Source: Streptomyces sp. NBC_01214 (GTDB lineage: Bacteria > Actinomycetota > Actinomycetes > Streptomycetales > Streptomycetaceae). Taken from it: a stretch of DNA of 64,000 nt. The position numbers and the translations under genes are program-made. Location of the stretch: positions 3,257,001 through 3,321,000 of the forward strand of contig NZ_JAPEOS010000001.1 of assembly GCF_026340975.1 (NCBI RefSeq), written 5' to 3'. Each line of letters opens with the position of its first letter. The stretch's first letter is position 1. A model generated the notes under the pieces. That model saw nothing but the letters and a program-made list of their open reading frames with translations. It ran no database searches and was not told the origin of the DNA. Positions 7,904-16,278 of this stretch are shown here, one piece after another.

Positions 7904-9268
7904 ATGAAGCTCAGATCCATAATGCTGGCCATTCTGACGATAACCGGAATGGCCGTCCCTACCGCTGCCGCTGCCCCTGCAGTCGCACGCCCCGCGTCAG
8001 TCCCTGCGCCCAATGTGCTGCTTCAGCAGGTGGAAGGCGGCGTTGTCAACGATTCTCTGCGGTTGCGCAGGGAGCTTGGTTTCGAGGCCACGGAGAGCAA
8101 GCTGGCCGAAATCCTCCGGGGCCGGGAGGCCCTGACCCCTTCGGTAGGCATCCGTGAGGAGGGACTCGTCAACGAGTGGGGTTTCATTGGAACGGCTGCC
8201 GAGGCGTCGGAGATGAAGCGTCGTGACGCGCTTGTGTCCGCGGTTGAGCCCGTCGTGCGCGAATTCTCCCAGCAGGAGAAATTTGCCGGGCATTTCCTCG
8301 ACAACCGCCGCGATGGACGCCTGGTCGTCCAGTTCGCCGGAGCCCTGCCGGCACCGGATCGGCAGGACGCGCTCATGAAATCAGCTCTCAATTCGGGCAG
8401 CACGGTTTCCGACGTCGAATTCCGTGTCGTCGAGCACTCCACTACCGAGCTCACCGGTGCCATGGAAGCCGTGTGGAAGTGGGCCGCCAAGGCGGATGGC
8501 ACCGATATACCCGTCATCTCCGTCGAGGAAGACGTGACCACCAACGGGCTCAAGGTAGTCCTCCGCCCGGGAGTCGAGCAGGCCGGCGTACGAGATGTCC
8601 TGGCCCGGCTCGACATCCCCGCGATCATCACCGAGGGTGACGGGGCTGACGAGGCGTGTACGTCCCGCAACGCCTGTGACTCGCCCCGCCGCGGTGGTGT
8701 CGGCATCAGCAAGTCAAACTCGCTGTGCAGCATCGGCTGGGTCGTGAACCGGAGCGGTGTGCGCGGGGCGCTGACCGCCGGACACTGCTGGTGGGGCACA
8801 AACAGCGGATCGGTCGCCTCTGGGAGTGCCACCTACGGCTCCCTGACCGGCACCAATGCCCTCACGAACGGCACCCACGCCGATATGCGCTTCATCTCGA
8901 TCCCCAGCGGCGGCCAGCCGTGGTTGTATCAGAATGCCGCGAACAAGGCCCGGGTGGTGACGGGATCATCGCTGGGGTCTGTCGGCTCCACCGCCTGCCT
9001 GTTCGGTCGTAACTCGGAGAATGCGCGCTGCGGGACGATCTCGTCCACCAACGCGAGCCACACCAGCAGCACTTGCGGCTGTGTCGTATACGGGCAGTCC
9101 GCGGCCTCATACTCCAGTGCGGGTGGTGACAGCGGCGGTGCCGTTGCCAGTAGCTCCACGGGCAACGTCGCACGAGGTGTGCACTCCGGATCGTTCGGAG
9201 GAGCGAAACACTACAGTTGGATCGGGTACACCTCTACGTACAACATGGGAACGCTCGCCACCGGATGA
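7904..9268 (+). CDS. Secreted S1-family serine protease with pro-region (streptogrisin/alpha-lytic type)
   Basis: A 454-aa preproprotease. The ATG at 7904 is chosen because GGGGGGA lies just upstream and a Sec signal peptide follows directly (MKLRSIMLAILTITGMAV, Ala-rich cleavage region near residue 25). A long pro-region of about 200 residues (LRRELGFEATESKLAEIL) resembles the alpha-lytic protease propeptide. The mature domain has TAGHC with His294, ADMRF with Asp327 and GGDSGG with Ser410, an intact chymotrypsin-fold triad, plus several Cys for disulfides. It is a secreted endopeptidase; the substrate is unknown. A small lipoprotein gene follows 31 bp later, probably in the same transcript, which ends at a strong hairpin. 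Confidence 0.93.
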   Translation: MKLRSIMLAILTITGMAVPTAAAAPAVARPASVPAPNVLLQQVEGGVVNDSLRLRRELGFEATESKLAEILRGREALTPSVGIREEGLVNEWGFIGTAAEASEMKRRDALVSAVEPVVREFSQQEKFAGHFLDNRRDGRLVVQFAGALPAPDRQDALMKSALNSGSTVSDVEFRVVEHSTTELTGAMEAVWKWAAKADGTDIPVISVEEDVTTNGLKVVLRPGVEQAGVRDVLARLDIPAIITEGDGADEACTSRNACDSPRRGGVGISKSNSLCSIGWVVNRSGVRGALTAGHCWWGTNSGSVASGSATYGSLTGTNALTNGTHADMRFISIPSGGQPWLYQNAANKARVVTGSSLGSVGSTACLFGRNSENARCGTISSTNASHTSSTCGCVVYGQSAASYSSAGGDSGGAVASSSTGNVARGVHSGSFGGAKHYSWIGYTSTYNMGTLATG

Positions 9269-9299
9269 CTCCGGAGCCTGCGGGAACAGGACGCCCACC

Positions 9300-9767
9300 A
9301 TGAAGGCACGATTCTTGCTGGTCTCACTTCTTCTCGGTGGCCTGATGGCCTGCTCCTCGGCCTCCGGTGCCGAAGGTGATGCATGCCCCGAGTGGCCCGT
9401 CTACTCCAATCCGCAGGAAGCCCTCAAGGATGCGGATTACGTCGTTACCGCAGACGTCACGGAGCGGGTGGGGAACGAGGCGGTCTTCGGTACCGAAGCG
9501 CACGCCTATTCGGTCAGTACCAAGGGGCTTCCTGTTCTGAAGGGAGATGACATCGGTTACAGCAACCTCAAGGTCATTTCCACACCTCAGAAGTGTTCGG
9601 GCGGCGACCCCTACCCGGACGGGGATCCGCTGCGCGAGGGCCAGCGAGTCATCCTCTTCCTGACACGGGAAGACCCGGAGGGCACCTGGCGGACGATCAC
9701 ACCTGACCACGGGGTACTCCCGGTTGGCAGTAGCAGTGACAGCCTTCCGAGCCGCTGGCCTTCGTAG
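9300..9767 (+). CDS. Putative lipoprotein following the protease
   Basis: A 155-aa exported protein. The ATG at 9300 opens a signal peptide (FLLVSLLLGGLMACSS) with a lipobox LMAC, so Cys18 would be lipidated. The mature part has four further Cys or aromatic-rich spots and no recognisable domain; it is a compact beta-rich-looking sequence (DADYVVTADVTERV, REGQRVILFLTRED). Being distal to a secreted protease suggests a surface partner, inhibitor or immunity-like factor, but this is only inference. It is followed by a near-ideal terminator hairpin. Confidence 0.8.
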   Translation: MKARFLLVSLLLGGLMACSSASGAEGDACPEWPVYSNPQEALKDADYVVTADVTERVGNEAVFGTEAHAYSVSTKGLPVLKGDDIGYSNLKVISTPQKCSGGDPYPDGDPLREGQRVILFLTREDPEGTWRTITPDHGVLPVGSSSDSLPSRWPS

Positions 9768-9790
9768 CCGCCGACCGAACGAAGCGACAT

Positions 9791-9831
9791 GAAGCCTGCC
9801 CTCACCTTTCGAATCGGTGAGGGCAGGCTTC
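9791..9831 (+). terminator. Perfect 16-bp stem terminator after protease-lipoprotein genes
   Basis: GAAGCCTGCCCTCACC (9791-9806) pairs with its exact complement at 9816-9831 across a 9-nt loop. There is no U-tract, as is common for Streptomyces terminators. It sits 23 bp past the lipoprotein stop. Confidence 0.85.
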
Positions 9832-9957
9832 GCGTGCCCGTCGCCCAGCCGTCCTAGGTGCTGTCCGGAACGGGAAGCGATCACCCTTCACTTGGGAAGC
9901 GATCTTCAACGGGCCGGGACATCGGCTGGTCAGGCCCACTCGTGAACACCCCCCTAG

Positions 9958-10849
9958 GAGTTGTCGTCAAAGTGTCACGCCCACATCAGGAGCGAGGCGA
10001 GGGTGACGGCTGCTTGGTAGGCCTGGGCGGTCTTGTCGTATCTGGTCGCGATGCCGCGCCATTGCTTGAGTCGGTTGAAGCACCGTTCCACCACGTTGCG
10101 GTGCTTGTAGACCTGCTTGTCGAAGGCCGGCGGCCGGCCGCCCCGGCTGCCGCGCCGCGCACGGTTGCGGACCTGATCGGACCGTTCCGGGATCGTGTGC
10201 GTGATGCCGCGGCGCCGCAGCCAAGTACAGATGGCCTTCGAGCTGTAGCCCTTGTCGCCGATGACGTGGTCGGGCCGGATGCGCGGTCGGCCCGGTCCGG
10301 TCCGGGGCACTCGTATCGCGCCCATCACGGCGGTGAACTGGGTGCAGTCGTTCGTGTTCCCACCGGTCAGGACGAACGCGAGGGGTCTGCCCGTGCCGTC
10401 GCAGGCCAGGTGGATCTTGCTGGTCAGTCCGCCGCGGGACCGGCCGAGGGCCGGGCTGCGGAGCCCCCTTTTCGGGCCCCGGCCGCGTGCTGGTGGGCAC
10501 GGACAACGGTGGAGTCCACCGAGACCAGCCACTCGATGTCGCCTGCCGCGTCTGCTTGCGCCTGCGCGGCCTGGAGCATCCGATCGAAGGTTCCGTCAGA
10601 TGCCCACCTGCGGAAACGGGTGTGGAGGCTGGCCCACGACCCGTACCGGTCAGGCACGTCCCGCCAGGCGACCCCGGTCCGGAACTTCCACACGATCCCG
10701 TTCAGGATCGTCCGGTCGTCCAGCCGCGGCCGCCCCAGCACAGGCCGAGGCAGCAACGGCTGCACCAGTTCCCACTCGGCGTCCGACAGTTCATGGCGAC
10801 GTATCACCCAACCATGATCCACAATGCAAGATCACTTTGACGACAGACC
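9958..10849 (-). mobile_element. IS5-family (IS427-type) element with CTAG target duplication
   Basis: An 892-bp element. The ends are GGAGTTGTCGTCAAAGTG at the left and, read inwards from the right, GGGTCTGTCGTCAAAGTG, sharing a perfect 13-bp core. CTAG stands directly outside both ends (9954-9957 and 10850-10853), the target duplication typical of the IS427 group. The two ends and the two-frame transposase look intact, so this may be a recent and active copy. Confidence 0.88.
9975..10822 (-). CDS. IS5-family transposase, two overlapping frames (probable programmed frameshift)
   Basis: The first frame (10822 to 10424) gives MDHGWVIRRHELSDAEWELV, the WRDVPDRYGSW box and the first catalytic Asp in SVDSTVVRAHQHAAG. 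The second frame (about 10530 to 9975) supplies GGLTSKIHLACDG, VIGDKGYSSKA (second Asp) and RNVVERCFNRLKQWR (Glu). They overlap at a reverse-strand GCCCGAAAAGGGGGCTCC tract, a classic A/G slippery site, so a fused product is expected by ribosomal frameshifting, as known for IS427-group elements. Nothing suggests inactivation. Confidence 0.85.
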
Positions 10850-10862
10850 CTAGTCTCGGGTG

Positions 10863-11333
10863 ATGGAGGACAGGGACGAACAGCAGCACCTGCATGCTCT
10901 GGTCGAGTTGCTGGAGCATGGCCGACAGTTCGAAGACCTCACAACCGCCGACCCGTCGGCCGGACCCTGGAAGCCAGCAGCGGGGAGCGACCTGGAAGAC
11001 GAGGACGTCGCGGTTGCTCCCTATCATCTGTCCCACGCCGCCTGGCTCGCCCTCACCGTGGCCGGAGACCACCTACGCGCCCTGCGCACCAGCGTGCTCA
11101 CCGAGGAATCCACCGACCGGGTCACGGCCACCCTGCACACCCACGCCCAGGTTTCCCTTGCCCGCGGTGTCATCGAGAACGCCGCACGTGCGGTGTGGCT
11201 GCTGGCGTCGGATGACCGCCTGATCCGCATCCAAAGGCGCCTGGCCCATAGGGTCCTCCACCAAGCTGCACGATCTCCTGGGCGGGGAGACGCCGCGGAC
11301 GAAGGAGGCCCGAGAAGAGGTGAGGTTGTGTAG
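10863..11333 (+). CDS. Hypothetical protein with C-terminus probably replaced by IS-derived sequence
   Basis: The first 130 residues look like a real soluble helical protein (LHALVELLEHGRQFEDL, SHAAWLALTVAGDHLRALR, ENAARAVWLLASDDRLIR). The last 25 (Arg/Gly/Pro-rich, to 11333) do not. They overlap a reverse-strand transposase C-terminus at 11318-11403, so the original 3' part was probably lost. I do not recognise the family. The IS5 element at 9958-10849 inserted only about 10 bp before its ATG, cutting off its promoter. Confidence 0.5.
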   Translation: MEDRDEQQHLHALVELLEHGRQFEDLTTADPSAGPWKPAAGSDLEDEDVAVAPYHLSHAAWLALTVAGDHLRALRTSVLTEESTDRVTATLHTHAQVSLARGVIENAARAVWLLASDDRLIRIQRRLAHRVLHQAARSPGRGDAADEGGPRRGEVV

Positions 11334-11403
11334 GCGGGCGATGCCGAGCATGGCGTGGTGGACGCCGACACCTTTGAGGCGGCAGTCGCGGAGGATCACC
11401 AGC
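11318..11403 (-). pseudogene. C-terminal fragment of an ISL2/DDE_4-type transposase
   Basis: The reverse strand reads ILRDCRLKGVGVHHAMLGIA followed by RLHNL, which matches from memory the end of DDE_4-type Streptomyces transposases. No N-terminal or catalytic part is present here. It is a short scar of an old insertion or deletion. Confidence 0.5.
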
Positions 11404-11512
11404 GCATATCGATCAGAGGGGGCCTCGACGCCACTTGACAGGTTGTCGGCGTATTCCGGTGAGCGCTCCACCAAGTACGGAGATCTCCGCACCAGCGCGA
11501 GGTCGGGACAAA

Positions 11513-12115
11513 TCAGTTCCTAACCGTGGGCGTGGTGGGTGCGGGGAGGTGCACCTCCAGCACGACTGCGGTGCCGGCCACGGTGCGGTTCTCGTGCATG
11601 TTGATCCGTTGGCCGGCTTCGACGTGCGCCCAGTCAGTGGGGGTGAGGGGAATGAGGCGGACCGTGGCTCGGCCGCCAGGCTCCAGTACGGGCACGTCCT
11701 CAACCCAGAGCCTGGCGATACTCACCGAAGTACCCCCGGTGGGTGAGAGGTTCCCGATGTCCCACATGGGCCACAGTACGCCGTGACCGGAGATTGGTGT
11801 CTTGCGTCGCGCTTCCGCGGCTGGACGGAGCATCAGATCCGCCCGGATCACCCCGTTTCGGATCTCGGAACACCGCCAGTGGCACCAAGTCGCGCTCCGC
11901 TTCAGGCGGAGTTGCTCAGCCGCCTCGGCAAGCTGCTCCCAGAACGTCAAGGGCAGCGGATGCCCGTCCCCGAGCTCCTCCAGCAGGCTCAGCGCGATCT
12001 GCCATTCGTCGTGGGCGAGGTAGTCCCAGACGTCTCGCACCGAGATGTCGTTCTCGGTAGCGACCTCTTCCGGGACCAGAAGCGAAGCCGATTCGAGCAG
12101 CTCAGTGACATCCAT
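11513..12115 (-). CDS. Hypothetical protein, 200 aa
   Basis: The plausible protein begins at MDVTELLESASLLVPEE (ATG 12115; an ATG at 12133 is also possible). The open frame upstream is Pro/Arg-rich low-complexity sequence and unlikely to be translated. The N-terminal half is helical and acidic (WDYLAHDEWQIALSLLEELG, FWEQLAEAAEQLRLKRSATW). The C-terminal half looks like a beta-sandwich (GGRATVRLIPLTPTDWAHVE, TAVVLEVHLP). The shape recalls contact-dependent immunity or DUF proteins of Streptomyces, but I cannot assign a family. No strong ribosome binding site is visible. Confidence 0.6.
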   Translation of the reverse strand: MDVTELLESASLLVPEEVATENDISVRDVWDYLAHDEWQIALSLLEELGDGHPLPLTFWEQLAEAAEQLRLKRSATWCHWRCSEIRNGVIRADLMLRPAAEARRKTPISGHGVLWPMWDIGNLSPTGGTSVSIARLWVEDVPVLEPGGRATVRLIPLTPTDWAHVEAGQRINMHENRTVAGTAVVLEVHLPAPTTPTVRN

Positions 12116-12432
12116 GCGGTCATTGTCGAGCATGTTGTCAGGCCTGTCGTCCCGCTCTCGCGCCCCATGCTGGGCCCGGGCATTGGCTGCGGGGCTGCCA
12201 CCGCCGGACCACGCCAACCGCCGGACCAGGCTTCCGTGGCCGCTTCGCGTCGCCTGCGCTGTCGGCCGTGAGTTCCTGGTCGTGGGGCGTCGGCGCACCG
12301 ACACCGGCCCGGTCGGCGGCGGGGCGTCACGCATCCCGACTGCGGGCAGGGCTGGGCGGCTGCCGCGGCGGCGAGGGATTCGGGGGCTGGGAGAGCGGTC
12401 GTGCTGGGCGCGCCGGGAGCAGCACGACCGTG

Positions 12433-12480
12433 GCAGGCGGGCAGGCGGGCAGGCGGGCAGGCGGGCAGGCGGGCAGGCGG
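12433..12480. repeat. Tandem octanucleotide repeat GCAGGCGG x6
   Basis: Six perfect copies of the 8-bp unit GCAGGCGG lie head to tail, followed by a degenerate copy. The unit length is not a multiple of three, so copy-number change would shift any frame crossing it. It lies between two reverse-strand genes, upstream of the 200-aa protein and downstream of the HxlR gene. Confidence 0.9.
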
Positions 12481-12541
12481 GCAGCCAGGCAGGCCGCAGC
12501 GGCGGGCCGACAGTGCCCGCGTCCACTGGGGGCTCCGGTGG

Positions 12542-12943
12542 TCAGGAACCCCGGACGCCTGCGTTCCCTGCCCCGGCGCCGCCTCCGGCGTTGACGGAGA
12601 CCTTCGTGGCTCCGATGCGGTGCATGCGTTCGGTGCCCCATTCCCCCAAAGAGGCCAGGGCAGCGTTGAGCGAGACGCCGGTCTCCGTCAGGGAGTACTC
12701 CACCTTCGGTGGCACCTGCCGGTACACCTCGCGGTGCACCAGCCCGTCCTCCTCCATCTCCCGCAGGTGCTGGATCAGCATCTTCTCGCTGACGCCGGGC
12801 AGGCCCCGCCGCAACTCGGCGAACCGGCGGGTTCCGTGGTGGTGCAGCTCCCACAGGATCAGCGGCTTCCACTGGCCGGAGACCACGTCCATGGCCGCGT
12901 CGATGCCGCAGAAATAGGGGCCGCGCCGTCCCGAAGTCGCCAT
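12542..12943 (-). CDS. HxlR-family winged-helix transcriptional regulator
   Basis: A 133-aa regulator. The start at 12943 is supported by GGAGGA five bases upstream; the frame opens a little further upstream but without a better site. Motifs: YFCGIDAAMDVVSGQWKPLI (the conserved HxlR N-terminus with its single Cys12), FAELRRGLPGVSEKMLIQHL (recognition helix) and GLVHREVYRQVPPKVEYSLT (wing). Cys in this position is the redox/electrophile sensor in YodB/HypR-type members, so thiol-reactive or quinone-like signals are a fair guess. It is divergent from an imine-reductase-like gene across a perfect palindrome, the likely operator. Confidence 0.92.
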   Translation of the reverse strand: MATSGRRGPYFCGIDAAMDVVSGQWKPLILWELHHHGTRRFAELRRGLPGVSEKMLIQHLREMEEDGLVHREVYRQVPPKVEYSLTETGVSLNAALASLGEWGTERMHRIGATKVSVNAGGGAGAGNAGVRGS

Positions 12944-12958
12944 GGGCTCCTCCTCGCC

Positions 12959-12980
12959 GTACTCACCTGCGGGTGAGTAC
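12959..12980. promoter_or_regulatory. Palindromic operator between HxlR gene and imine-reductase-like gene
   Basis: GTACTCACC (12959-12967), a TGCG spacer, then GGTGAGTAC (12972-12980): a perfect 9-bp dyad. It lies 16 bp upstream of the HxlR start, in the 123-bp divergent intergenic region. A further GTACT occurs nearby on the side of the forward gene. HxlR regulators bind such GTAC-ended dyads and control a divergent oxidoreductase. Confidence 0.8.
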
Positions 12981-13066
12981 CCCACTATTTAGTCCGTACT
13001 GGTCAACCTTACTGGCGGCGCGAAGAATCGAGGCGAACGACGACGACTCGACAGGAGCTCCAGGAA

Positions 13067-13951
13067 ATGACGACCGACAACACCGGCGGCAGCGTCCAGG
13101 TGAGTGTGCTCGGGCTGGGAGCGATGGGCAGTGCCCTCTCCAGCGCCGTGGTGAAGGCCGGGTACGCGACCACGGTCTGGAACCGCTCCCCGGGGAAGGC
13201 GGACGGCCTCGTCGCGCAGGGCGCGCGGGCCGCCGCAACGGCCGGCGAAGCGGTAGGGGCCGGCGAAGTGGTGATCGCGTGCCTGCTGGACCACGCATCG
13301 GTCCGCGAGGTGCTCGCCCCGCTCGCGGGTGAGCTGGCCGGGCGAACCTTGATCAACGTCACCACGACGACCCCGGCCGAGTCCCGGGAGTTGGCCGCCT
13401 GGGCCGCCGACTCCGGTATCGCGTATCTGGACGGCGGCATCATGGCCGTACCGCCCATGATCGGCGGGCCCGGCTCCTCGGTCCTCTACAGCGGATCGGC
13501 CGACGTCTTCGAGCGGTACAAGCCGCTGCTCGACGTGTGGGGTAGCAGTACGTACTTCGGTGAGGACGCCGGGCTGGCATCCCTGTACGACCTCGCCCTG
13601 CTGGCGGGCATGTACGTCATGTTCGCCGGATTCATGCACGGAGCCGCCATGGTGGCCCCCGCCGGAGTGACCGCGCGGCAGTTCGCCGCCATGGCCGCCC
13701 CGTGGCTGACCGCCATGACCGGAGCCTTCGAGGGTTTCGCCGCGGTCATCGACGGCGGGGACTACACCGTCGAAGGACAGCAGAGCCTCACGTTCTCCAG
13801 CCTCGGTGACCTCCTGGCCGCCAGTTCCGACCAGGGCATCAGCACGGAGGTGCTCGCCATGGTCCAGGGCCTCATCCAACGCCAGATCGACGCCGGCCAC
13901 GGCGAGGAAGGCTTCGCCCGCATCATCGAAAGCATCAAACAGCCGGGCTGA
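13067..13951 (+). CDS. NAD(P)-dependent oxidoreductase, imine-reductase-like
   Basis: A 294-aa beta-hydroxyacid-dehydrogenase-fold protein. VSVLGLGAMGSAL is the Rossmann nucleotide motif and WNRSPGKAD fits an NADP(H) phosphate site. NVTTTTPAESRELA and DGGIMAVPPMIGGPGSSVLYSG match the substrate loop of imine reductases. LYDLALL places an Asp where R-type imine reductases carry their proton donor. Such enzymes reduce cyclic imines or act on small carbonyl/imine compounds. Divergence from an HxlR repressor across a palindrome suggests inducible detoxification or redox control. AGGAG precedes the ATG. It is probably not part of the peptide pathway, 6 kb away. Confidence 0.88.
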   Translation: MTTDNTGGSVQVSVLGLGAMGSALSSAVVKAGYATTVWNRSPGKADGLVAQGARAAATAGEAVGAGEVVIACLLDHASVREVLAPLAGELAGRTLINVTTTTPAESRELAAWAADSGIAYLDGGIMAVPPMIGGPGSSVLYSGSADVFERYKPLLDVWGSSTYFGEDAGLASLYDLALLAGMYVMFAGFMHGAAMVAPAGVTARQFAAMAAPWLTAMTGAFEGFAAVIDGGDYTVEGQQSLTFSSLGDLLAASSDQGISTEVLAMVQGLIQRQIDAGHGEEGFARIIESIKQPG

Positions 13952-14470
13952 GCGTGCACGGCACCGGCAGTCCCCCGGCCGGGGACGGCTCCGCCGGGCC
14001 GGCGACGGGATCGTGCCGAGCTCGCACCCGTGTCCGGTGCCGAGACGGAGGCCGGCCCGGCTCCCGAAGAGATCAGGAAGGCGCCGTCGGCCCGGCAGGT
14101 CCGTCCGGCAGTCCGAGGTCCGCGCCCTGGGTGTCGAGTGCCCGGGCAGGTCGAAGCGGTGCCTTGGCTGCCCGGAAGACTGGCGATCAGGTCGGCGTGG
14201 ACTCCATGGCCACGCCCAGGTTCCTCGTCGAAGTGCCGCGCCCCCGGGGCGGGGGCTTCCGGGGGCGCGGTGTGGTGGTGGGCTCTTGCCAGGTGAAGGC
14301 CGAGGACTGGTTGGGCGTGGCCGTGCAGTACGAGTGGAACGTACCGCCCCCGCCCCCGTTGGTCACCGTGAACTTGATCGACCAGTTGGTCGTGCTCGGG
14401 GCGCCCGTGAGGGCGACCGAGTCGGTCGTGCGCGGAGGAGGCGCGCTGGAGTGCCGTCGACGCCCGGGTG
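13952..14470. other. Non-coding or degenerate stretch
   Basis: About 520 bp without a credible gene. A reverse-strand open segment reads STTNWSIKFTVTN and then FHSYCTATPN, which looks like part of a secreted beta-rich domain. It lacks a start or signal peptide and may be a remnant. Confidence 0.4.
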
Positions 14471-14729
14471 GCGGTGCCAGTGGCGGTCCCCGACTCCCGC
14501 GCGGTCCCGGTCGTCTGTACCCACCGCGACGAGCCGCTGGACCCTGGCCCGCTGGCGCGCCGCCGCGGCCGCGTACCCGCAACTGGCGGAGCCGGTCCAG
14601 ATCCCGTTGGCCGAACTGCCGCGCACGGCGACGCTGAAGACCCGCCGGGTCGAACTCGCGCGGCGCTTTGAGGCGGGCCTGTACGAGGAGGGTGGATCGG
14701 GCGGATTCATCCCGAACCGGCACGCGTGA
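14471..14729 (+). pseudogene. Frameshifted C-terminal fragment of an AMP-forming ligase (tentative)
   Basis: In one forward frame the sequence reads VAVPVAVPDSRAVPVVCT. After a shift near 14550 it continues as WRAAAAAYPQLAEPVQIPLA, then ELPRTATLKTRRVELARRF, ending at 14729. The latter resembles the extreme C-terminus of acyl-CoA synthetases, where a lysine follows a PRT/S-x-x-G-like turn. The N-terminal 400 residues are missing and the frame is broken, so this is a relic. The family call rests on the last 45 residues only. Confidence 0.45.
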
Positions 14730-14878
14730 CCGGAGTAGCTCGTACAACCGGTTCTTCGCTTGATCAGACATGTAGGATCACCGCTGCGCAGCGTCACCGG
14801 GCCCCAACTGCACGACTGGAACGCGGCGTTGCGTAGTGGGCAGTGAGAAACAGACGTCGGCTGCAGATCGGAGAGAAC

Positions 14879-15235
14879 GTGCACACCGCCTTCGTTGCGG
14901 TCACCATCCTGGGCGTGCTCTTCAACGGCGCTGCCGCCGTCACCTACCTGATCGGCCACGACTACCCCAAGACCCAGGCCGACATGAAGGGCATCCCACG
15001 GAAGTACGTGCCGGTCCTGGGCGGGATACTGGCAGCGGGAACTCTGGGCCTCCTGGCCGGCCTGGCCGTCCCGCTCCTGAGCACGCTCGCCGCGTCCGGC
15101 CTGATCCTCTACTTCATCGGCGCGATCATCGCCCACGTTCGGGTGGGCTCCCGCGACATCGTCGGCGGCATCGTCTTCCTGGCCACAGTGGCCGCCATCC
15201 TGACCCTGAACACCCTCGACCGCGGCGCCTGGTAG
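14879..15235 (+). CDS. DoxX-like four-helix membrane protein
   Basis: A 118-aa membrane protein. I chose GTG at 14879, preceded by GGAGAG, because family members begin with a His-Thr-Ala helix; an upstream GTG at 14843 would add 12 basic residues. Four hydrophobic segments are visible: HTAFVAVTILGVLFNGAAAV, KYVPVLGGILAAGTLGLLAG, LSTLAASGLILYFIGAIIAH and DIVGGIVFLATVAAILTL. The HDYPKTQADMKGIPRK loop is typical of the DoxX-like (DoxX_2) group. Function is poorly known; these are often single small genes near regulators and redox genes. Confidence 0.8.
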   Translation: MHTAFVAVTILGVLFNGAAAVTYLIGHDYPKTQADMKGIPRKYVPVLGGILAAGTLGLLAGLAVPLLSTLAASGLILYFIGAIIAHVRVGSRDIVGGIVFLATVAAILTLNTLDRGAW

Positions 15236-15800
15236 GCCGCTGCCCGCAACGCCGGGCGTCGGGGCCCGATCCGGGCCACGCCGCCTGTCCCCGTCTGCCT
15301 CGGTGCAGCTGATTCGACGTCGCCGCGACCTTGTGCGTGCGAACCGACGGCGGGCGCTTCCTCCGCTGGCACCTGCTCGCCGAAGCCCGCCGCGACGTCA
15401 CCCTCGTCCTGCGCGGCCGCCGCCGGGAGGCGGGTCTGTGACGCGAGGCGTCCTCACTCAGATCGCAGCCCTGCTCGCACCCCGGTTCCTGAAGACCCGG
15501 ATCCTGGTACGCGTCCAACGGCCCCGCCCTCGTGGGGCGCTGCGCCACAGTCTCCACAGTTGTTCGCCGGCAAGGCGACCGGTGACCCGTCCGCGTGGAC
15601 TCCCCGCTGGCAGCGGACGGACAGTGCGGTGAGGTGATCGGAACCGCGAAATCGTTGACGGTACGCACGGAGCAGCGCTGTGGTGATGCCGGCGGTTGCC
15701 CTCACCGCCATCGGGCTCACCAGCGACCAGCGGCTGGTCGAGTTCGACGTGAGGAAGCCCTCGAGGACCTGTTCCCACCTGGACGTCCCTCCTTGGACCA
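15236..15800. other. About 560 bp with no supported gene
   Basis: Only Arg/Pro-rich frames typical of non-coding GC-rich DNA occur on both strands. I see no terminator hairpin, IS end or conserved motif that I can defend. Confidence 0.5.
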
Positions 15801-16117
15801 TCAAGATCCATTGTCAGGGTGTCCACTCCAAGGGATCAGCCTCATGAGGACCGCGGCATCGGCATTGACGTAGTAGCTGTCCCTCACCCCGCTGAACTTC
15901 TCCTGGCCGGCGGTGTCCGGGCGACAGTGGATACAGGCCGGCACGCCCTCGGCCAGGAACTGGCGCACCTGCTCGGGCGGCCGGAGCGCAGCGCGTGCCG
16001 GTCCCGCGCGCGACCAGCCACGGCGGAGGCTCGGGCTGCTGCTGCTGCTGCCGGGCGGTGGCGGCCTCGCGCTCCTCGGCGGCGGCAAGAGCCTGTTCCG
16101 CGCGGCCGAGTTCGCCG
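15801..16117 (-). pseudogene. DUF6233-like gene fragment, frameshifted
   Basis: Reading the reverse strand from about 16117, one frame gives GELGRAEQALAAAEEREA, a Gln run, then PEPPPWLVARGTG. A second frame continues as PPEQVRQFLAEGVPACIHCR followed by PDTA. The WLVxxGxG start plus the Gly-Val-Pro-Ala-Cys-x-His-Cys-Arg-Pro-Asp-Thr end is how I remember the small Streptomyces DUF6233 family. A deletion or shift near 16000 removes the centre. The N-terminus is fused to a transposase fragment, consistent with an IS-linked rearrangement. Confidence 0.55.
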
Positions 16118-16227
16118 CGGACCGCGTCCGCGCCCCCGTGCCGCAGAACCGTCACCAGCTTGCCGAACTGCCTCGGGCTCAGCCCGGTGAACGGGGTTAT
16201 CCAGGACGGCTCCGACGCCGTGATCAC
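16117..16227 (-). pseudogene. N-terminal fragment of an ISL2-type IS5 transposase
   Basis: The reverse strand encodes VITASEPSWITPFTGLSPRQ followed by FGKLVTVLRHGG, which I recognise as the start of a common Streptomyces DDE_4 transposase. It stops after about 37 residues and runs directly into the DUF6233-like fragment. The catalytic part is absent. Confidence 0.65.
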
Positions 16228-16278
16228 ACCAGCCAGAACAAGATCATCTCGCCCGTGACCGGCAGTTATGGGACAACC

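Noticed and set aside
12433..12480. Possible CRISPR array
   Set aside because: The repeats are contiguous 8-mers without spacers; this is a simple tandem repeat.
14187..14771. 194-aa reverse-strand frame
   Set aside because: It joins a low-complexity Arg/Pro part with a beta-rich scrap and lacks a ribosome binding site; the forward strand carries a more convincing broken ligase tail in the same place.
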